In this document: positions 19,380-27,213 of the stretch, one piece after another
Numbering within the stretch: the stretch's first letter is position 1
How the letters are laid out: each line of letters starts with the position of its first letter
NCBI GenBank assembly: GCA_903892045.1
Contig: CAITGX010000159.1
Coordinates: forward strand, 1 to 48,565
Origin: an uncultured Planctomycetota bacterium
GTDB taxonomy: Bacteria; Planctomycetota; UBA1135; GCA-002686595
Length of the DNA stretch: 48,565 nucleotides
Reading direction: 5' to 3'
Notes under the pieces: model-generated
The model's input: the letters and a program-made list of their open reading frames with translations, nothing else
What the model was told of the DNA's origin: nothing
Database searches by the model: none
Translations under genes and position numbers: made by a program

Positions 19380-20191
19380 GCGCCGCGGCTGCGAGCGCGC
19401 GCGCACGCGCGGAGGTTGCGACGCCCACGCTCGCACCGACACGCAGCCTCTCGGTGGGGCTCGTGGCGATGGTGCCGCTGTTCGCGTGCTACGAGTTCGC
19501 GTTGCTCGCCGAGCCTCGCTCCGCCCGCAACTTCGGCGAGCTGTCCCTCGGGCTGCTGTTGCGTCCGTTTGGAACGCACGCGGACGCCGCACGCGCGATC
19601 GTGCTGCTGCTCGGCAGTCTCGTCGCGTTCCTCGTCGCGTCTCGCCGCAGCCGCGCGAGCCTTGGCTCCGACGTGGCGCGCGTGTTTCTCGAGGGTGTGC
19701 TCGCGGCGTGCGTGCTCGGGCCGCTGATGGTGATCGTCCTGCGCTCGCTGTCCGGTTACCTGCCGGTGCTCGATGCGTCGTGGGATCCGGGGCAGCCGGG
19801 GCCGGGGCTGGTCGACACGGCGCTCGTGTTCGGTGCGGGCGCATGGGAAGAACTCGTGTTCCGCGTGGGGCTGTACTCGTTCGTGTACTGGCTCGCGCTG
19901 CGCTTCCTCGCGGCCTTCGACGTCGGCGAACGCGTGGCGCGCGCGAGCGCCGAGGTGCTCGGCCTGTCGCTGTCGTCGCTGCTGTTCGCTGCAGCGCACT
20001 TCCAGCCCGTGCTGCGCCACTTCGGGCCCGGCGGTCGGCCCTTCGACCCAGCGCTCTTCACCTGGCTCGCGCTCGGCGGCGTGGCCATGGGACTGCTCTT
20101 TCGCCTGCGCGGTCCGGGCGTCGCTGCCTGGACCCACGGGCTCTTCAATGTCGCCCTGTGGATCGGTCTCGATCCGGACGTGATCTGGTGA
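19376..20191 (+). CDS. CPBP-family (Abi/CAAX-type) intramembrane metalloprotease
   Basis: This is a 271-aa polytopic membrane protein of the CPBP family, related to Rce1-type prenyl-protein proteases. The catalytic pattern is intact: EExxxR as 'WEELVFRVGLY' (E158, E159, R163), 'LFAAAHF' (H208), and the third histidine in 'AWTHGLFNVAL' (H254). Several hydrophobic segments surround them. The GTG start overlaps the ubiE stop by 4 bases (GTGA), and the stop overlaps the ubiX start in the same way. Its tight coupling inside a quinone cluster is unusual; the family is better known for protein processing, bacteriocin immunity and signalling. The substrate is unknown. The track start at 19199 would run back into ubiE. 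Confidence 0.85.
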   Translation: MSAAAASARARAEVATPTLAPTRSLSVGLVAMVPLFACYEFALLAEPRSARNFGELSLGLLLRPFGTHADAARAIVLLLGSLVAFLVASRRSRASLGSDVARVFLEGVLAACVLGPLMVIVLRSLSGYLPVLDASWDPGQPGPGLVDTALVFGAGAWEELVFRVGLYSFVYWLALRFLAAFDVGERVARASAEVLGLSLSSLLFAAAHFQPVLRHFGPGGRPFDPALFTWLALGGVAMGLLFRLRGPGVAAWTHGLFNVALWIGLDPDVIW

Positions 20192-20865
20192 GTCGCTACT
20201 TCGTCGGAATCACGGGTGGCAGCGGCCATCCCTACGCGATCGCGCTGATCCGCGCGCTGCTCGAGAACGGTCAGGACGTCGACACGTCGGTGACCGAGGC
20301 GGGCATCAAGGTGCTGCGGCACGAGGTCGGGATCGACCCCGGCGCGGAAGGGGCGAACCTCGGGCCCGCGCTCGCCGCCCACTTCCGCAAGGACTGGGGC
20401 GAGCGCCTGCGCGCGTTCCCGACCAAGGCGATCGAGGCGCCGCCTTCCTCGGGCACGGCGCTGACCGGAGGCGTGATCGTCTGCCCGTGCAGCATGGGCA
20501 CGCTGGCGCGCGTGTCGGTCGGCTTCAGCTCGAACCTGGTCGAGCGCGCGGTCGATGTGGCGCTCAAGGAGCGGCGCACGCTCGTGCTCGTCACGCGCGA
20601 GGCGCCCTATTCGCCGATCCACCTCGAGAACATGCTGCGCATGGCGCGCCTCGGCGCGGTGATCCTGCCGGCGAGCCCGGGCTTCTACCACCGGCCGCGC
20701 TCCCTCGAGGACCTCGTCGATCACGTGGTCGGCAAGATCCTCGACACGCTGCGCGTGCCGCACTCGGTCGGGGCGCGCTGGAAGGGCTTGCCGCCGCCGG
20801 ACGAGGACGCCGGCACGGGCGTGCCGCCGCCGCGCGATCCGCTCGCTCCGGGGGAACGCGCGTGA
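20188..20865 (+). CDS. ubiX: Flavin prenyltransferase UbiX
   Basis: UbiX attaches a dimethylallyl group to FMN to make prenyl-FMN, the cofactor of UbiD-type decarboxylases. The protein is 225 aa. 'VGITGGSGHPYAIALI' is the flavin-binding N-terminus, and 'VCPCSMGTLARVSVGFSSNLVERA' and 'LVTREAPYSPIHLENML' form the active site. 'LPASPGFYHRP' and 'VGKILDTL' are family landmarks. An extra Pro-rich tail of about 25 residues ('PPPDEDAGTGVPPPRD') follows. GTG 20188 overlaps the CPBP stop. The partner UbiD is not in the window. In futalosine-route bacteria the UbiX/UbiD/UbiA-like set acts on dihydroxy-naphthoate intermediates. Confidence 0.93.
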   Translation: MSRYFVGITGGSGHPYAIALIRALLENGQDVDTSVTEAGIKVLRHEVGIDPGAEGANLGPALAAHFRKDWGERLRAFPTKAIEAPPSSGTALTGGVIVCPCSMGTLARVSVGFSSNLVERAVDVALKERRTLVLVTREAPYSPIHLENMLRMARLGAVILPASPGFYHRPRSLEDLVDHVVGKILDTLRVPHSVGARWKGLPPPDEDAGTGVPPPRDPLAPGERA

Positions 20866-21728
20866 GCGGGGGCGTGGCGGCGTGGGGCCGCCTCGTCGCA
20901 TTCCGGCACTCGATCTTCGCGTTGCCCTTCGCGCTGCAGGGTGCTTGGCTCGCCGCGAACGGCGTGCCGGCGTGGACGAGCCTCGCGTGGATCGTGGTGT
21001 GTGCCGTCGCGGCGCGCACAGCCGCCATGGGCTTCAATCGTTGGCTCGATCGTCGCATCGATGCGCGCAATCCGCGCACGAAGGGGCGCGAGCTGCCCGC
21101 GGGCGTGCTTTCGGCGTCGGCTGTGCTCGCGCTCGTCGTGCTCTCGAGCGCCGTGTTCGTCGCCGCCGCATGGGCGCTCTCGCCCTTGTGCGGCAAGCTC
21201 GCGCTGCCCGTACTCGCGATCCTGTTCTTCTACAGCTTCACCAAGCGCTTCACGTGGCTCGCGCACGGCTTCCTCGGTCTCGCGCTGGGCATTGCGCCGC
21301 CAGCCGCGTGGCTCGCGATCGCCGGCGGCTTCGAGGGCGACTGGCGCACGCCGCTGGTGCTCGGCAGTGCGGTGCTGTGCTGGGTCGCGGGCTTCGACCT
21401 CATCTACGCCTGTCAGGACCGCGAGTTCGATGCCGCCGAGGGCCTGCACTCGATCCCGGCGCGCTTTGGAGCCGCGCGGGCGCTCGCGATGGCGCGCGTG
21501 CTGCACATCGTGACCGTGCTGCTCCTGTTCGTCGTCTGGCAGCGCGCGGACCTCGGCTGGATCTACCTCGCCGCGATCGCGCTCGCCGCGCTCCTGCTCG
21601 TCTGGGAGCATCGGCTGGTCTCGGCCGATGACCTCAGCCGCGTGGACATGGCATTTTTCACGCTCAACGGCTGGGTGGGGGTCGGATTGTTCGCCGGGCT
21701 GGCGCTGGACCGGGCCCTTCTGGCGTAA
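20862..21728 (+). CDS. ubiA: UbiA-family prenyltransferase (4-hydroxybenzoate / menaquinone type)
   Basis: This is an integral membrane aromatic prenyltransferase (288 aa, about eight or nine hydrophobic helices). The first Asp-rich motif is 'FNRWLDRRIDARNPRTKGRELP' (NxxxDxxxD) and the second is 'FDLIYACQDREFDAAEGLHSIP'. Both bind the Mg-diphosphate of the prenyl donor. The sequence is of the subgroup seen with UbiX- and UbiD-like proteins in futalosine (MqnP) clusters. GTG 20862 overlaps the ubiX stop by 4 bases, with 'GGGGGAA' just upstream as a possible Shine-Dalgarno. It is the last gene of the coupled quinone block; holA follows after 12 bases. Confidence 0.92.
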   Translation: MSGGVAAWGRLVAFRHSIFALPFALQGAWLAANGVPAWTSLAWIVVCAVAARTAAMGFNRWLDRRIDARNPRTKGRELPAGVLSASAVLALVVLSSAVFVAAAWALSPLCGKLALPVLAILFFYSFTKRFTWLAHGFLGLALGIAPPAAWLAIAGGFEGDWRTPLVLGSAVLCWVAGFDLIYACQDREFDAAEGLHSIPARFGAARALAMARVLHIVTVLLLFVVWQRADLGWIYLAAIALAALLLVWEHRLVSADDLSRVDMAFFTLNGWVGVGLFAGLALDRALLA

Positions 21729-21731
21729 AGT
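21726..21731 (+). promoter_or_regulatory. Candidate -10 element (TAAAGT) of holA
   Basis: TAAAGT begins with the ubiA stop codon and ends 9 bases before the holA ATG. It could start a separate leaderless holA-mutL transcript. Part of the match is the stop codon. Confidence 0.3.
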
Positions 21732-21740
21732 CTGCGCAGG

Positions 21741-22847
21741 ATGGCGAAGGAAGCGGATCCGCGCGCGGAGTGGTCGGGCTTCGTGACCGCGCTGCGCGGC
21801 TCGAAGGGGCTGGCGCCTGGCTACATGCTGCGCGGCGCGGAGCGCTGGTTCCGCGATCGCGCGGTGGACGCGCTGATCGAGCGGGCACGAGCGCTCGAGC
21901 ACGAGATCTGCCGTCATGACTCGAAGGATCCCGAGTTCAAGGCACAGTCGCTGCTCGACGACCTGTCGAGCACGGCGATGTTCGCCTCGCTGCGCCTCGT
22001 CGTGATCAGCGAGCCCGATGCGCTGCTCAAGAAGTCGGGCAGCTCCGAGTCCGCGCTCGCGCGCGCCATCCGTGGCTTCGTCGCGCGCCGTGGCGGCACG
22101 GTCGTGCTCGTCGGCGATGGACTGCGCGCGGACCTTGCCGTCGTGAAGGAACTCCAGTCTGCAGGTGGCGAAATGCGTTCCTTCCGCAAGCTGTACGAGC
22201 GGCCGCCGCCGTGGGCGCGCAACGCCGACCCGCGCAGCACGGAGCTGGTCGAGTGGCTGCTCGCTCGCTCGCGCGAGCGCGAGGTCAAGCTCTCCACGGA
22301 CCAGGCCGTGCTGCTGGCGCACGCACAAGGCAACGACCTCTCGGCGCTCGACGACCAGCTGGCGGCGCTCGCTGTGGGAGGCGCGGAAGCGCTCGCGCGC
22401 CTCTCGTCCACCGCGGCAGGCTCTCCCGGCGATGTCTGCGACGCGTTGCTCGCGGGCGAGACACCGCGCACGGTGCAGGCCGTCGAGACGCTCTTTTCGG
22501 GCGGCATGCGGCGCGAGAAGGACGGCGGGCGCGAGACGGACCAGAACGCGCTCGTGGCGATCCTGCTCGGCTACCTGCGGCCCAAGGTGCGTTCAGGACT
22601 CGCTGCGGCGGAGTTCGTGCGCGGCGGCATGACGCCGGAGGACGCGGCGGGGGAAGTCGGGATCACCGCCTTCGACAAGACGTTGCGCGCGGCGATCGCC
22701 AGCCGGCCGCCGGAGCAGTGGCGCAGCATGCTCGACGACCTGCTCGAGATCGAGCGGCGCTCGCGACAGGGCGGCGAGGTCGACGGCACCGACTTCGTGC
22801 GCCTCGCGTTGCGCTGGTCGCGCAAGGCCGCGGCCCGCGCGCGCTAG
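21741..22847 (+). CDS. holA: DNA polymerase III subunit delta
   Basis: HolA is the subunit of the clamp loader that opens the beta sliding clamp. At 368 aa it has the usual length. It has the expected layout of a diverged AAA+ fold. 'GYMLRGAERWFRDRAVDALI' is the delta N-terminal 'yll.GeE.fl...a.d.l' segment, 'LLDDLSSTAMFASLRLVVIS' is the 'l...l.t.slF..rrlV.i' block, and 'LSTDQAVLLAHAQGNDLSALDDQLAAL' is the conserved 'lGnDl..l..eleKL' segment. The C-terminal helical collar contains 'ALVAILLGYLRPKV'. Identification rests on the order of these blocks and not on a single diagnostic motif. mutL follows 11 bases later. Confidence 0.82.
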   Translation: MAKEADPRAEWSGFVTALRGSKGLAPGYMLRGAERWFRDRAVDALIERARALEHEICRHDSKDPEFKAQSLLDDLSSTAMFASLRLVVISEPDALLKKSGSSESALARAIRGFVARRGGTVVLVGDGLRADLAVVKELQSAGGEMRSFRKLYERPPPWARNADPRSTELVEWLLARSREREVKLSTDQAVLLAHAQGNDLSALDDQLAALAVGGAEALARLSSTAAGSPGDVCDALLAGETPRTVQAVETLFSGGMRREKDGGRETDQNALVAILLGYLRPKVRSGLAAAEFVRGGMTPEDAAGEVGITAFDKTLRAAIASRPPEQWRSMLDDLLEIERRSRQGGEVDGTDFVRLALRWSRKAAARAR

Positions 22848-22850
22848 GAT
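22845..22850 (+). promoter_or_regulatory. Candidate -10 element (TAGGAT) of mutL
   Basis: 'gcTAGGAT' includes the holA stop codon and lies 8 bases before the mutL ATG. Same hexamer as before nrdR and the first M14-like gene. Confidence 0.35.
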
Positions 22851-22858
22851 CTGCGCCG

Positions 22859-24676
22859 ATGTCGCACGAAGTCCCGTCCCGGCCCGCGATCGCCCAGCTG
22901 CCGGAGCTCGTCAAGAATCAGATCGCCGCCGGCGAGGTGATCGAGCGCCCGGCCTCGGTGGTGAAGGAGCTCGTCGAGAACGCGCTCGACGCTGGCGCCG
23001 CGCGCATTCACCTCGACCTCGAGGAAGGCGGCGTGGCGCTGATCCGCATCGTCGACGACGGCTGCGGCATTCCGCCAGCCGAGATCCCGCTCGCGTTCGC
23101 GTCGCACGCCACCAGCAAGCTCTCGGACGTCGCCGACCTCGACCACATCGCGACGCTGGGCTTTCGCGGCGAGGCGCTCGCCTCGATCGCCTCGGTCGCG
23201 CGCTGCCGCATGTTCTCGCGCGTGCGCGGCACGCCGCTCGGCGCTTCCGTCGAGGTCGAGGGCGGGCGCCTCGGCGAGATCCGCGAGAGCGGCGGCCCCG
23301 AAGGCACGCGCATCGAGGTGCGCGACCTGTTCTTCAACACGCCCGCGCGCCGGCGCTTCCTGAAGGCGACCGCGACGGAGCTTGGTCGCTGCCTCGACGT
23401 CGTGCAGCGCCTCGCGCTCGCGCAGCCGGGCGTCGGCTTCGTCGTCACGCACGACGGGCGCCGCGCGTTCGAGGTCGAGCCCGCGATGGACCTGCGCGCG
23501 CGCGTGCGTCGCACGTTCGGTGCCGAGCTCGCCGACGCGCTCGCGCCTGTCGAGGTCCGCGACGGCGACACAGTGCTCTCTGGCTTCGTGGCCCCACCGC
23601 GCTTCGCGCGCAACGACACCACGCGCCAGATGTGGTTCCTCAACGGCCGTCCGCTGCGCGACAAGATCCTCTCGCGCGTGCTCAAGGACGCCTACCGCGG
23701 CTTCATCGTCGACGGTCGGCAGTCGGTGGCGTTCCTGTCGCTCTCGATGGACCCCGCCAAGGTCGACGTCAACGTGCACCCGGCCAAGGCGGAGGTGCGC
23801 TTCCGCGACGAGCGGCGCATGTTCGGGTTCCTCGTCGCCAGCTTGCGCGCCGCGGTGTCGACGATCGACATGGCGACGCCGGGCGAGCGCATGATCGACG
23901 CGGCCCTGCGCCGCGAGCCCTCCGCGCCGGTCGCGCGACAGTTCACGCTGCCCGCGCCCGCCTGGGAGCCCCGGCCCGAGCCGCGGGAACGCGAGCTCCC
24001 CGTGCTCGTGCGCGAGCCGGCGCCGAGCCCTGCGTCCGCTCCCACGGCTCTCACGGCCAGTCCGGATCTGACGGTCGCGCCCGCTGCCACCCGCGCGCAG
24101 TCCGTGCGCGGACCGCTGCTGCAGGTGGGGCGCACCTACATCCTGCAGGCCACCGAGGACGGCTTCGAGATCGTCGACCAGCACGCGCTGCACGAGCGCC
24201 TGACGCTCGAGGACCTGAAGGCCGAGCTCGCGCGGGGAGCCGTCGAGGTCCAGCGTCGCCTCGTGCCGGAGCTCGTCGAGGTCGGCGGTGCTGCGGCTGA
24301 GCTCGTCGAGCCGCACCTCGAGGCGCTCGCGCGCATCGGGCTCCTGCTCGCGCGCTTTGGCAGCGGCACGATCGCCGTGCATGGCGTGCCCGCTCGCTTC
24401 CGCCGCGCGGATCCTGCCGCGCTCGTGCACGAAGTGATCGCGGCCGTCGAGCGCACGGGGGCTGCGCCGGGCGCGGAGGACCTGCTCGAGGAGATCCTGC
24501 ACCGCACCGCGTGCCGTTCGTCGGTGATGGCGGGCGACGAACTCTCGGAACTCGAGATGCGCTCCCTGCTGTCGCGGGCGCGCGAGGAGAGCAACTCGCA
24601 GACCTGCGCGCACGGACGACCGACGCGCGTGCGCTTCACGCTCGCCGATCTGGAGAAGGCCTTCTACCGCCGCTGA
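22859..24676 (+). CDS. mutL: DNA mismatch repair protein MutL (endonuclease type)
   Basis: This is a GHKL ATPase and mismatch-repair mediator of 605 aa. The N-terminal ATPase motifs are 'VVKELVENALDAGA', 'DDGCGIP', 'HATSKL', 'TLGFRGEALASIASV' and 'GTRIEVRDLFFNTPARRRFL'. A Pro-rich linker (about 355-415) leads to the C-terminal dimerisation/endonuclease domain. There 'DQHALHERLTLE' (about 440-451) is the DQHA(x)2E(x)4E nuclease motif, with 'ACRSS' and 'CAHGRPT' as the remaining metal-site motifs. So this MutL should nick DNA itself, as in bacteria without MutH. I took ATG 22859 for the conserved start 'IAQLPELVKNQIAAGEVIERP'. No mutS is in the window. Confidence 0.96.
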   Translation: MSHEVPSRPAIAQLPELVKNQIAAGEVIERPASVVKELVENALDAGAARIHLDLEEGGVALIRIVDDGCGIPPAEIPLAFASHATSKLSDVADLDHIATLGFRGEALASIASVARCRMFSRVRGTPLGASVEVEGGRLGEIRESGGPEGTRIEVRDLFFNTPARRRFLKATATELGRCLDVVQRLALAQPGVGFVVTHDGRRAFEVEPAMDLRARVRRTFGAELADALAPVEVRDGDTVLSGFVAPPRFARNDTTRQMWFLNGRPLRDKILSRVLKDAYRGFIVDGRQSVAFLSLSMDPAKVDVNVHPAKAEVRFRDERRMFGFLVASLRAAVSTIDMATPGERMIDAALRREPSAPVARQFTLPAPAWEPRPEPRERELPVLVREPAPSPASAPTALTASPDLTVAPAATRAQSVRGPLLQVGRTYILQATEDGFEIVDQHALHERLTLEDLKAELARGAVEVQRRLVPELVEVGGAAAELVEPHLEALARIGLLLARFGSGTIAVHGVPARFRRADPAALVHEVIAAVERTGAAPGAEDLLEEILHRTACRSSVMAGDELSELEMRSLLSRAREESNSQTCAHGRPTRVRFTLADLEKAFYRR

Positions 24677-24690
24677 GCGCGCACGCTCAG
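24673..24690. terminator. Palindromic hairpin shared by two convergent stop codons
   Basis: CTGAGCG-CGCA-CGCTCAG is a perfect 7-bp stem with a 4-base loop. The mutL TGA lies in the left arm and the TGA of the opposing gene in the right arm. It could act as a bidirectional terminator, although no T-tract is present. Confidence 0.5.
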
Positions 24691-25619
24691 GGCTTGAAGG
24701 TGTCCGGGACGAACGGGGCGCGCAGGCTGGCCGTCTTGAGGTACAGCCGCAGCTTGGCCTTCTCGGCGAACTGCCACGGCGAGCGCGTCAGGTCCGGCGG
24801 GAAGGTCTGCACATCGAACGGCACTTGGAAGCCGTCGATGGCCTTGTACTTGTCGAAGGCGAGCAGCGTCGCGCTCTCGTGCACCAGCGTGCCCTTGTCG
24901 TCCTCGGCCACGACGGCGAGACGCGGCAGCTTGGTGGTGGCGTCGAGCCCGATCCACGCGCGCACCTCGCGGCCCGTGCTGGACCCGTCCTTGCGCGCGA
25001 TGGCGAAGTCGGGGCTCACGAGGTCGAGCCACGCGAGGCCCTTGGCGCGCTCGAGCATCGACTTCGGCAAGGGGAACGGCGGGGCGTCGAGTACCGCGAG
25101 CGAGCGCAGCCGCAGGTTGCCGGCGTCGACGAGGTTCGCGAAGGTGCGCGCGATGTGCACGATCTGGTCGAGCTCCGCTCGGTCCTGCTCGTAGTCGATG
25201 CCCTGCAGGCGCACCTTGCGGCCCTCGCCGTCGACGAGCCAGTCTCCGTCGGGCCCGCGCAGGCGCCGGCGACCCTTGACCTCGAGGGAGGAGTCGACGA
25301 AGCCGGGCGCAAGGAAGCGGATGCGGCCGTCGTTGAAGTCGGCCTCGCCGCGTCCGCCGGCCTCCCAGCCGCGGGCGTCGAAGGTGAGCTCAAAGGTGCT
25401 GACCTTGGGCTGCGGCGTGGCCCCGCCGGTCGCGGCGCGCAGCGCGGCCCACAGCTCGCGCGCCTTCGGACTCGCGCTCTCCGGAACGGCACCCGGGACG
25501 AGCTCGGGGGGCTGCGCGGGCGCGACCTGCGGCGGCTGCGGCGCGGGCGCGGGGGCCGGGGCGGGATCCTGGGGCACGGCGAACGCGAGACTGAGGGCGA
25601 GCGACAGGAACTGGGTCAT
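24687..25619 (-). CDS. Exported protein of unknown function
   Basis: This is a 310-aa protein starting 'MTQFLSLALSLAFAVPQ', a short signal peptide, followed by a Pro/Ala-rich linker (about 18-50). The mature part is beta-rich with alternating segments ('FELTFDARGWEAGGRGEADF', 'RIRFLAPGFVDSSLEVKGRR', 'WIGLDATTKLPRLAVVAEDD', 'FDVQTFPPDL'). This resembles LolA/outer-membrane-lipoprotein-sorting-like folds only in general character; I do not assign it. Start ATG 25619 is chosen over the track's upstream codon because it begins the signal peptide. A TAGGCT element lies 14 bases upstream. It is divergent from miaA and convergent with mutL. Confidence 0.75.
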   Translation of the reverse strand: MTQFLSLALSLAFAVPQDPAPAPAPAPQPPQVAPAQPPELVPGAVPESASPKARELWAALRAATGGATPQPKVSTFELTFDARGWEAGGRGEADFNDGRIRFLAPGFVDSSLEVKGRRRLRGPDGDWLVDGEGRKVRLQGIDYEQDRAELDQIVHIARTFANLVDAGNLRLRSLAVLDAPPFPLPKSMLERAKGLAWLDLVSPDFAIARKDGSSTGREVRAWIGLDATTKLPRLAVVAEDDKGTLVHESATLLAFDKYKAIDGFQVPFDVQTFPPDLTRSPWQFAEKAKLRLYLKTASLRAPFVPDTFKP

Positions 25620-25633
25620 GGTGGGTGGGGCAG

Positions 25634-25639
25634 AGCCTA
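25634..25639 (-). promoter_or_regulatory. Candidate -10 element (TAGGCT) of the exported-protein gene
   Basis: On the minus strand 'gcTAGGCT' lies 14 bases before the ATG at 25619. It overlaps no stop codon. Confidence 0.35.
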
Positions 25640-25708
25640 GCAACCGCGGCCCGCTCCGGCGCCGTGGGGGCTGCGCCGGAGCACCGCTACGTGCGAAGAT
25701 CCGCCGCG

Positions 25709-26653
25709 GTGGAAGGAAAACAAGAATTGCGCGTGCTGCTCGGCGTGACCGCGAGCGGCAAGAGTGCGCTGGCGCTCGAGCTCGCCGAGCGCGCCGGGGC
25801 CGAGGTCGTGTCGATGGACTCGATGCTCGTCTACCGCGGCATGGACATCGGCACCGCCAAGCCGACCGCCGCTGAGCGCGCCCGCATACGCCATCACGGC
25901 CTCGATCTAGCGGCTCCGAGCGACGTCTTCACGGTCCAGCACTGGCTCTCGGCGACCGAGGTCGCGCTCGCGGACATCGCGGCCCGCGGCCGTCGCGCGC
26001 TGCTCGTCGGCGGCACGGCGTTCTACTACAAGGCGCTCGTCCACGGCCTGTTCGAGGGCCCCGAGGTCGATCCGGCGCTGCGTGCGAGCCTCGAAGAGCG
26101 CTATGAGCGCGAGGGCGCGCCGGTGCTGCACGCGGAGCTCGCGCGCGTCGATGCGCCTGCGGCCGCGCGCATCCACGCCAACGATCGCAAGCGCGTCGTG
26201 CGCGCGCTCGAGGTCTGGCACCAGAGCGGGCGTCCCCTGAGCGACTGGCAGCGCGAGTGGGGCTGGGACGGCTCGGGCGCGAACGAGCGGCCGCGGCGCG
26301 TGGTCGAGCTCGTGCCGGAACCCGAGCGGCTCGAGCAGCGCATCGTCGCTCGCACGGGCGCGATGCTCGACGCCGGTTGGGCCGCAGAGGCCGCCGTCGT
26401 GCGCGCGAGCGGAGGCTTCAGCTCGACGGCATCCCAAGCGCTCGGCTACGCCATCGCGCTCGAGCTGCACGACGGCCTCGTCACGCGCGAGCTCGCGCAG
26501 GAGCGCATCGCGCTCGCCACGCGCCAGTTCGCGCGCCGCCAGCGCACGTGGTTCCGCAAGTTCCGCGAGGCGCGCGCGGTCGCGGCTCCGGAAAGGCCGC
26601 AGGACCTCGCCGAGCGTGTCGACGAGGTCCTGCGCTGGTTCGATTGGGCCTAG
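25709..26653 (+). CDS. miaA: tRNA dimethylallyltransferase MiaA
   Basis: MiaA prenylates A37 of tRNAs that read UNN codons. The P-loop is 'LLGVTASGKSALALELAER', and 'VVSMDSMLVYRGMDIGTAKP' is the tRNA/DMAPP-binding block with the catalytic Asp. 'LVGGTAFYYKALVHGL' (family 'GGTglY.ral..G') and 'NDRKRVVRALEV' follow, and 'RQFARRQRTWFRKF' is the typical C-terminal motif. The start is uncertain among three in-frame GTG codons (25625, 25691 and 25709). I prefer 25709, which puts 10 residues before 'LLGVTASGKS' and leaves about 90 bases for a divergent promoter region. Length is then 314 aa, normal for MiaA. Confidence 0.93.
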   Translation: MEGKQELRVLLGVTASGKSALALELAERAGAEVVSMDSMLVYRGMDIGTAKPTAAERARIRHHGLDLAAPSDVFTVQHWLSATEVALADIAARGRRALLVGGTAFYYKALVHGLFEGPEVDPALRASLEERYEREGAPVLHAELARVDAPAAARIHANDRKRVVRALEVWHQSGRPLSDWQREWGWDGSGANERPRRVVELVPEPERLEQRIVARTGAMLDAGWAAEAAVVRASGGFSSTASQALGYAIALELHDGLVTRELAQERIALATRQFARRQRTWFRKFREARAVAAPERPQDLAERVDEVLRWFDWA

Positions 26654-26676
26654 AGGCCCGCGGCGATCACTCGCCG
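26646..26676. terminator. Two hairpins between convergent miaA and lipoprotein genes
   Basis: GGGCC-TAGA-GGCCC (26646-26659) has the miaA stop TAG in its loop. It is followed by CGGCGA-TCAC-TCGCCG (26661-26676). Both stems are perfect. A bidirectional terminator is likely, though no T-tract is present. Confidence 0.45.
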
Positions 26677-26680
26677 GGCT

Positions 26681-26992
26681 TCACTCGCCGATCTTGAACT
26701 CGACCTGCGGCGGTTCCGGGCGGTAGGGCTTGAGCGGCGCCTGGGGCAGGAGCGGGTTGCTCTCGTTGGCGTTGATCAGGTGGCGGCGCAGGGTGGTCCC
26801 GATGCTGCCCATGTCCGAGCTGAGCTTCTGGAGGTAGGGACCATCCTTGCTCTGGCTGTAGCCCGCGAACTGGTAGCTCATCCGCGCCGGCACGCTGTTC
26901 AGGTGCCAGTGGTTGTTCTCGTAGGCGGGGGACGAGCAGCTGGCACCGAGGAGGCCGAGGAGCGCGAGGGCGCCGAGGGACAGACGCTTCAT
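26681..26992 (-). CDS. Small lipoprotein of unknown function
   Basis: This is a 103-aa lipoprotein with the signal 'MKRLSLGALALLGLLGASC' (lipid Cys19). The mature part is short and polar ('NNHWHLNSVPARMSYQFAGYS', 'NESNPLLPQAPLKPYRP'), with several Tyr, Pro and Asn residues and no recognisable domain. ATG 26992 is chosen for the signal peptide; the track start lies 37 codons upstream in Pro/Arg-rich noncoding sequence. A good promoter-like sequence lies about 100 bases upstream. It is divergent from hisS and convergent with miaA. Confidence 0.75.
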   Translation of the reverse strand: MKRLSLGALALLGLLGASCSSPAYENNHWHLNSVPARMSYQFAGYSQSKDGPYLQKLSSDMGSIGTTLRRHLINANESNPLLPQAPLKPYRPEPPQVEFKIGE

Positions 26993-27092
26993 GGGGCGGT
27001 GAGGTGGGGGTTGAGGTCGCTCTTGGGGAGTGGCCCGAGGGGGCGCGCTTCCAAGGGGGCTCGGGCGGCCGGGGGGCCGCCGAAGGGGACGC

Positions 27093-27122
27093 AGTATGGA
27101 CATGGCCGCTCCCGCCCGTCAA
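27093..27122 (-). promoter_or_regulatory. Candidate sigma-70-type promoter of the small lipoprotein gene
   Basis: On the minus strand, TTGACG and CATACT are separated by 18 bases. The -35 matches consensus in five of six positions and the -10 in four of six. It implies a leader of about 90 bases before 26992. The 26993-27213 gap otherwise holds only a small AGCCCC/GGGGCT hairpin (27161-27178) before hisS. Confidence 0.5.
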
Positions 27123-27213
27123 GTTGAGACCCCCGGGGTGTCCTCGCCGGGACAGTCGGGAGCCCCTCCTCGGGGGCTGCGAGCGGGCCAGAGCCACTTT
27201 CCAGAAGCCAAAG

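Noticed and set aside
15348-19844. 1498-codon minus-strand ORF
   Set aside because: It lies antisense to lipoprotein 2, ubiE and the CPBP gene, which have clear motifs. Its translation is low-complexity and has no domain.
26993-27213. T-box or other riboswitch upstream of hisS
   Set aside because: Only a 6-bp hairpin is present. There is no T-box sequence and no antiterminator pairing.
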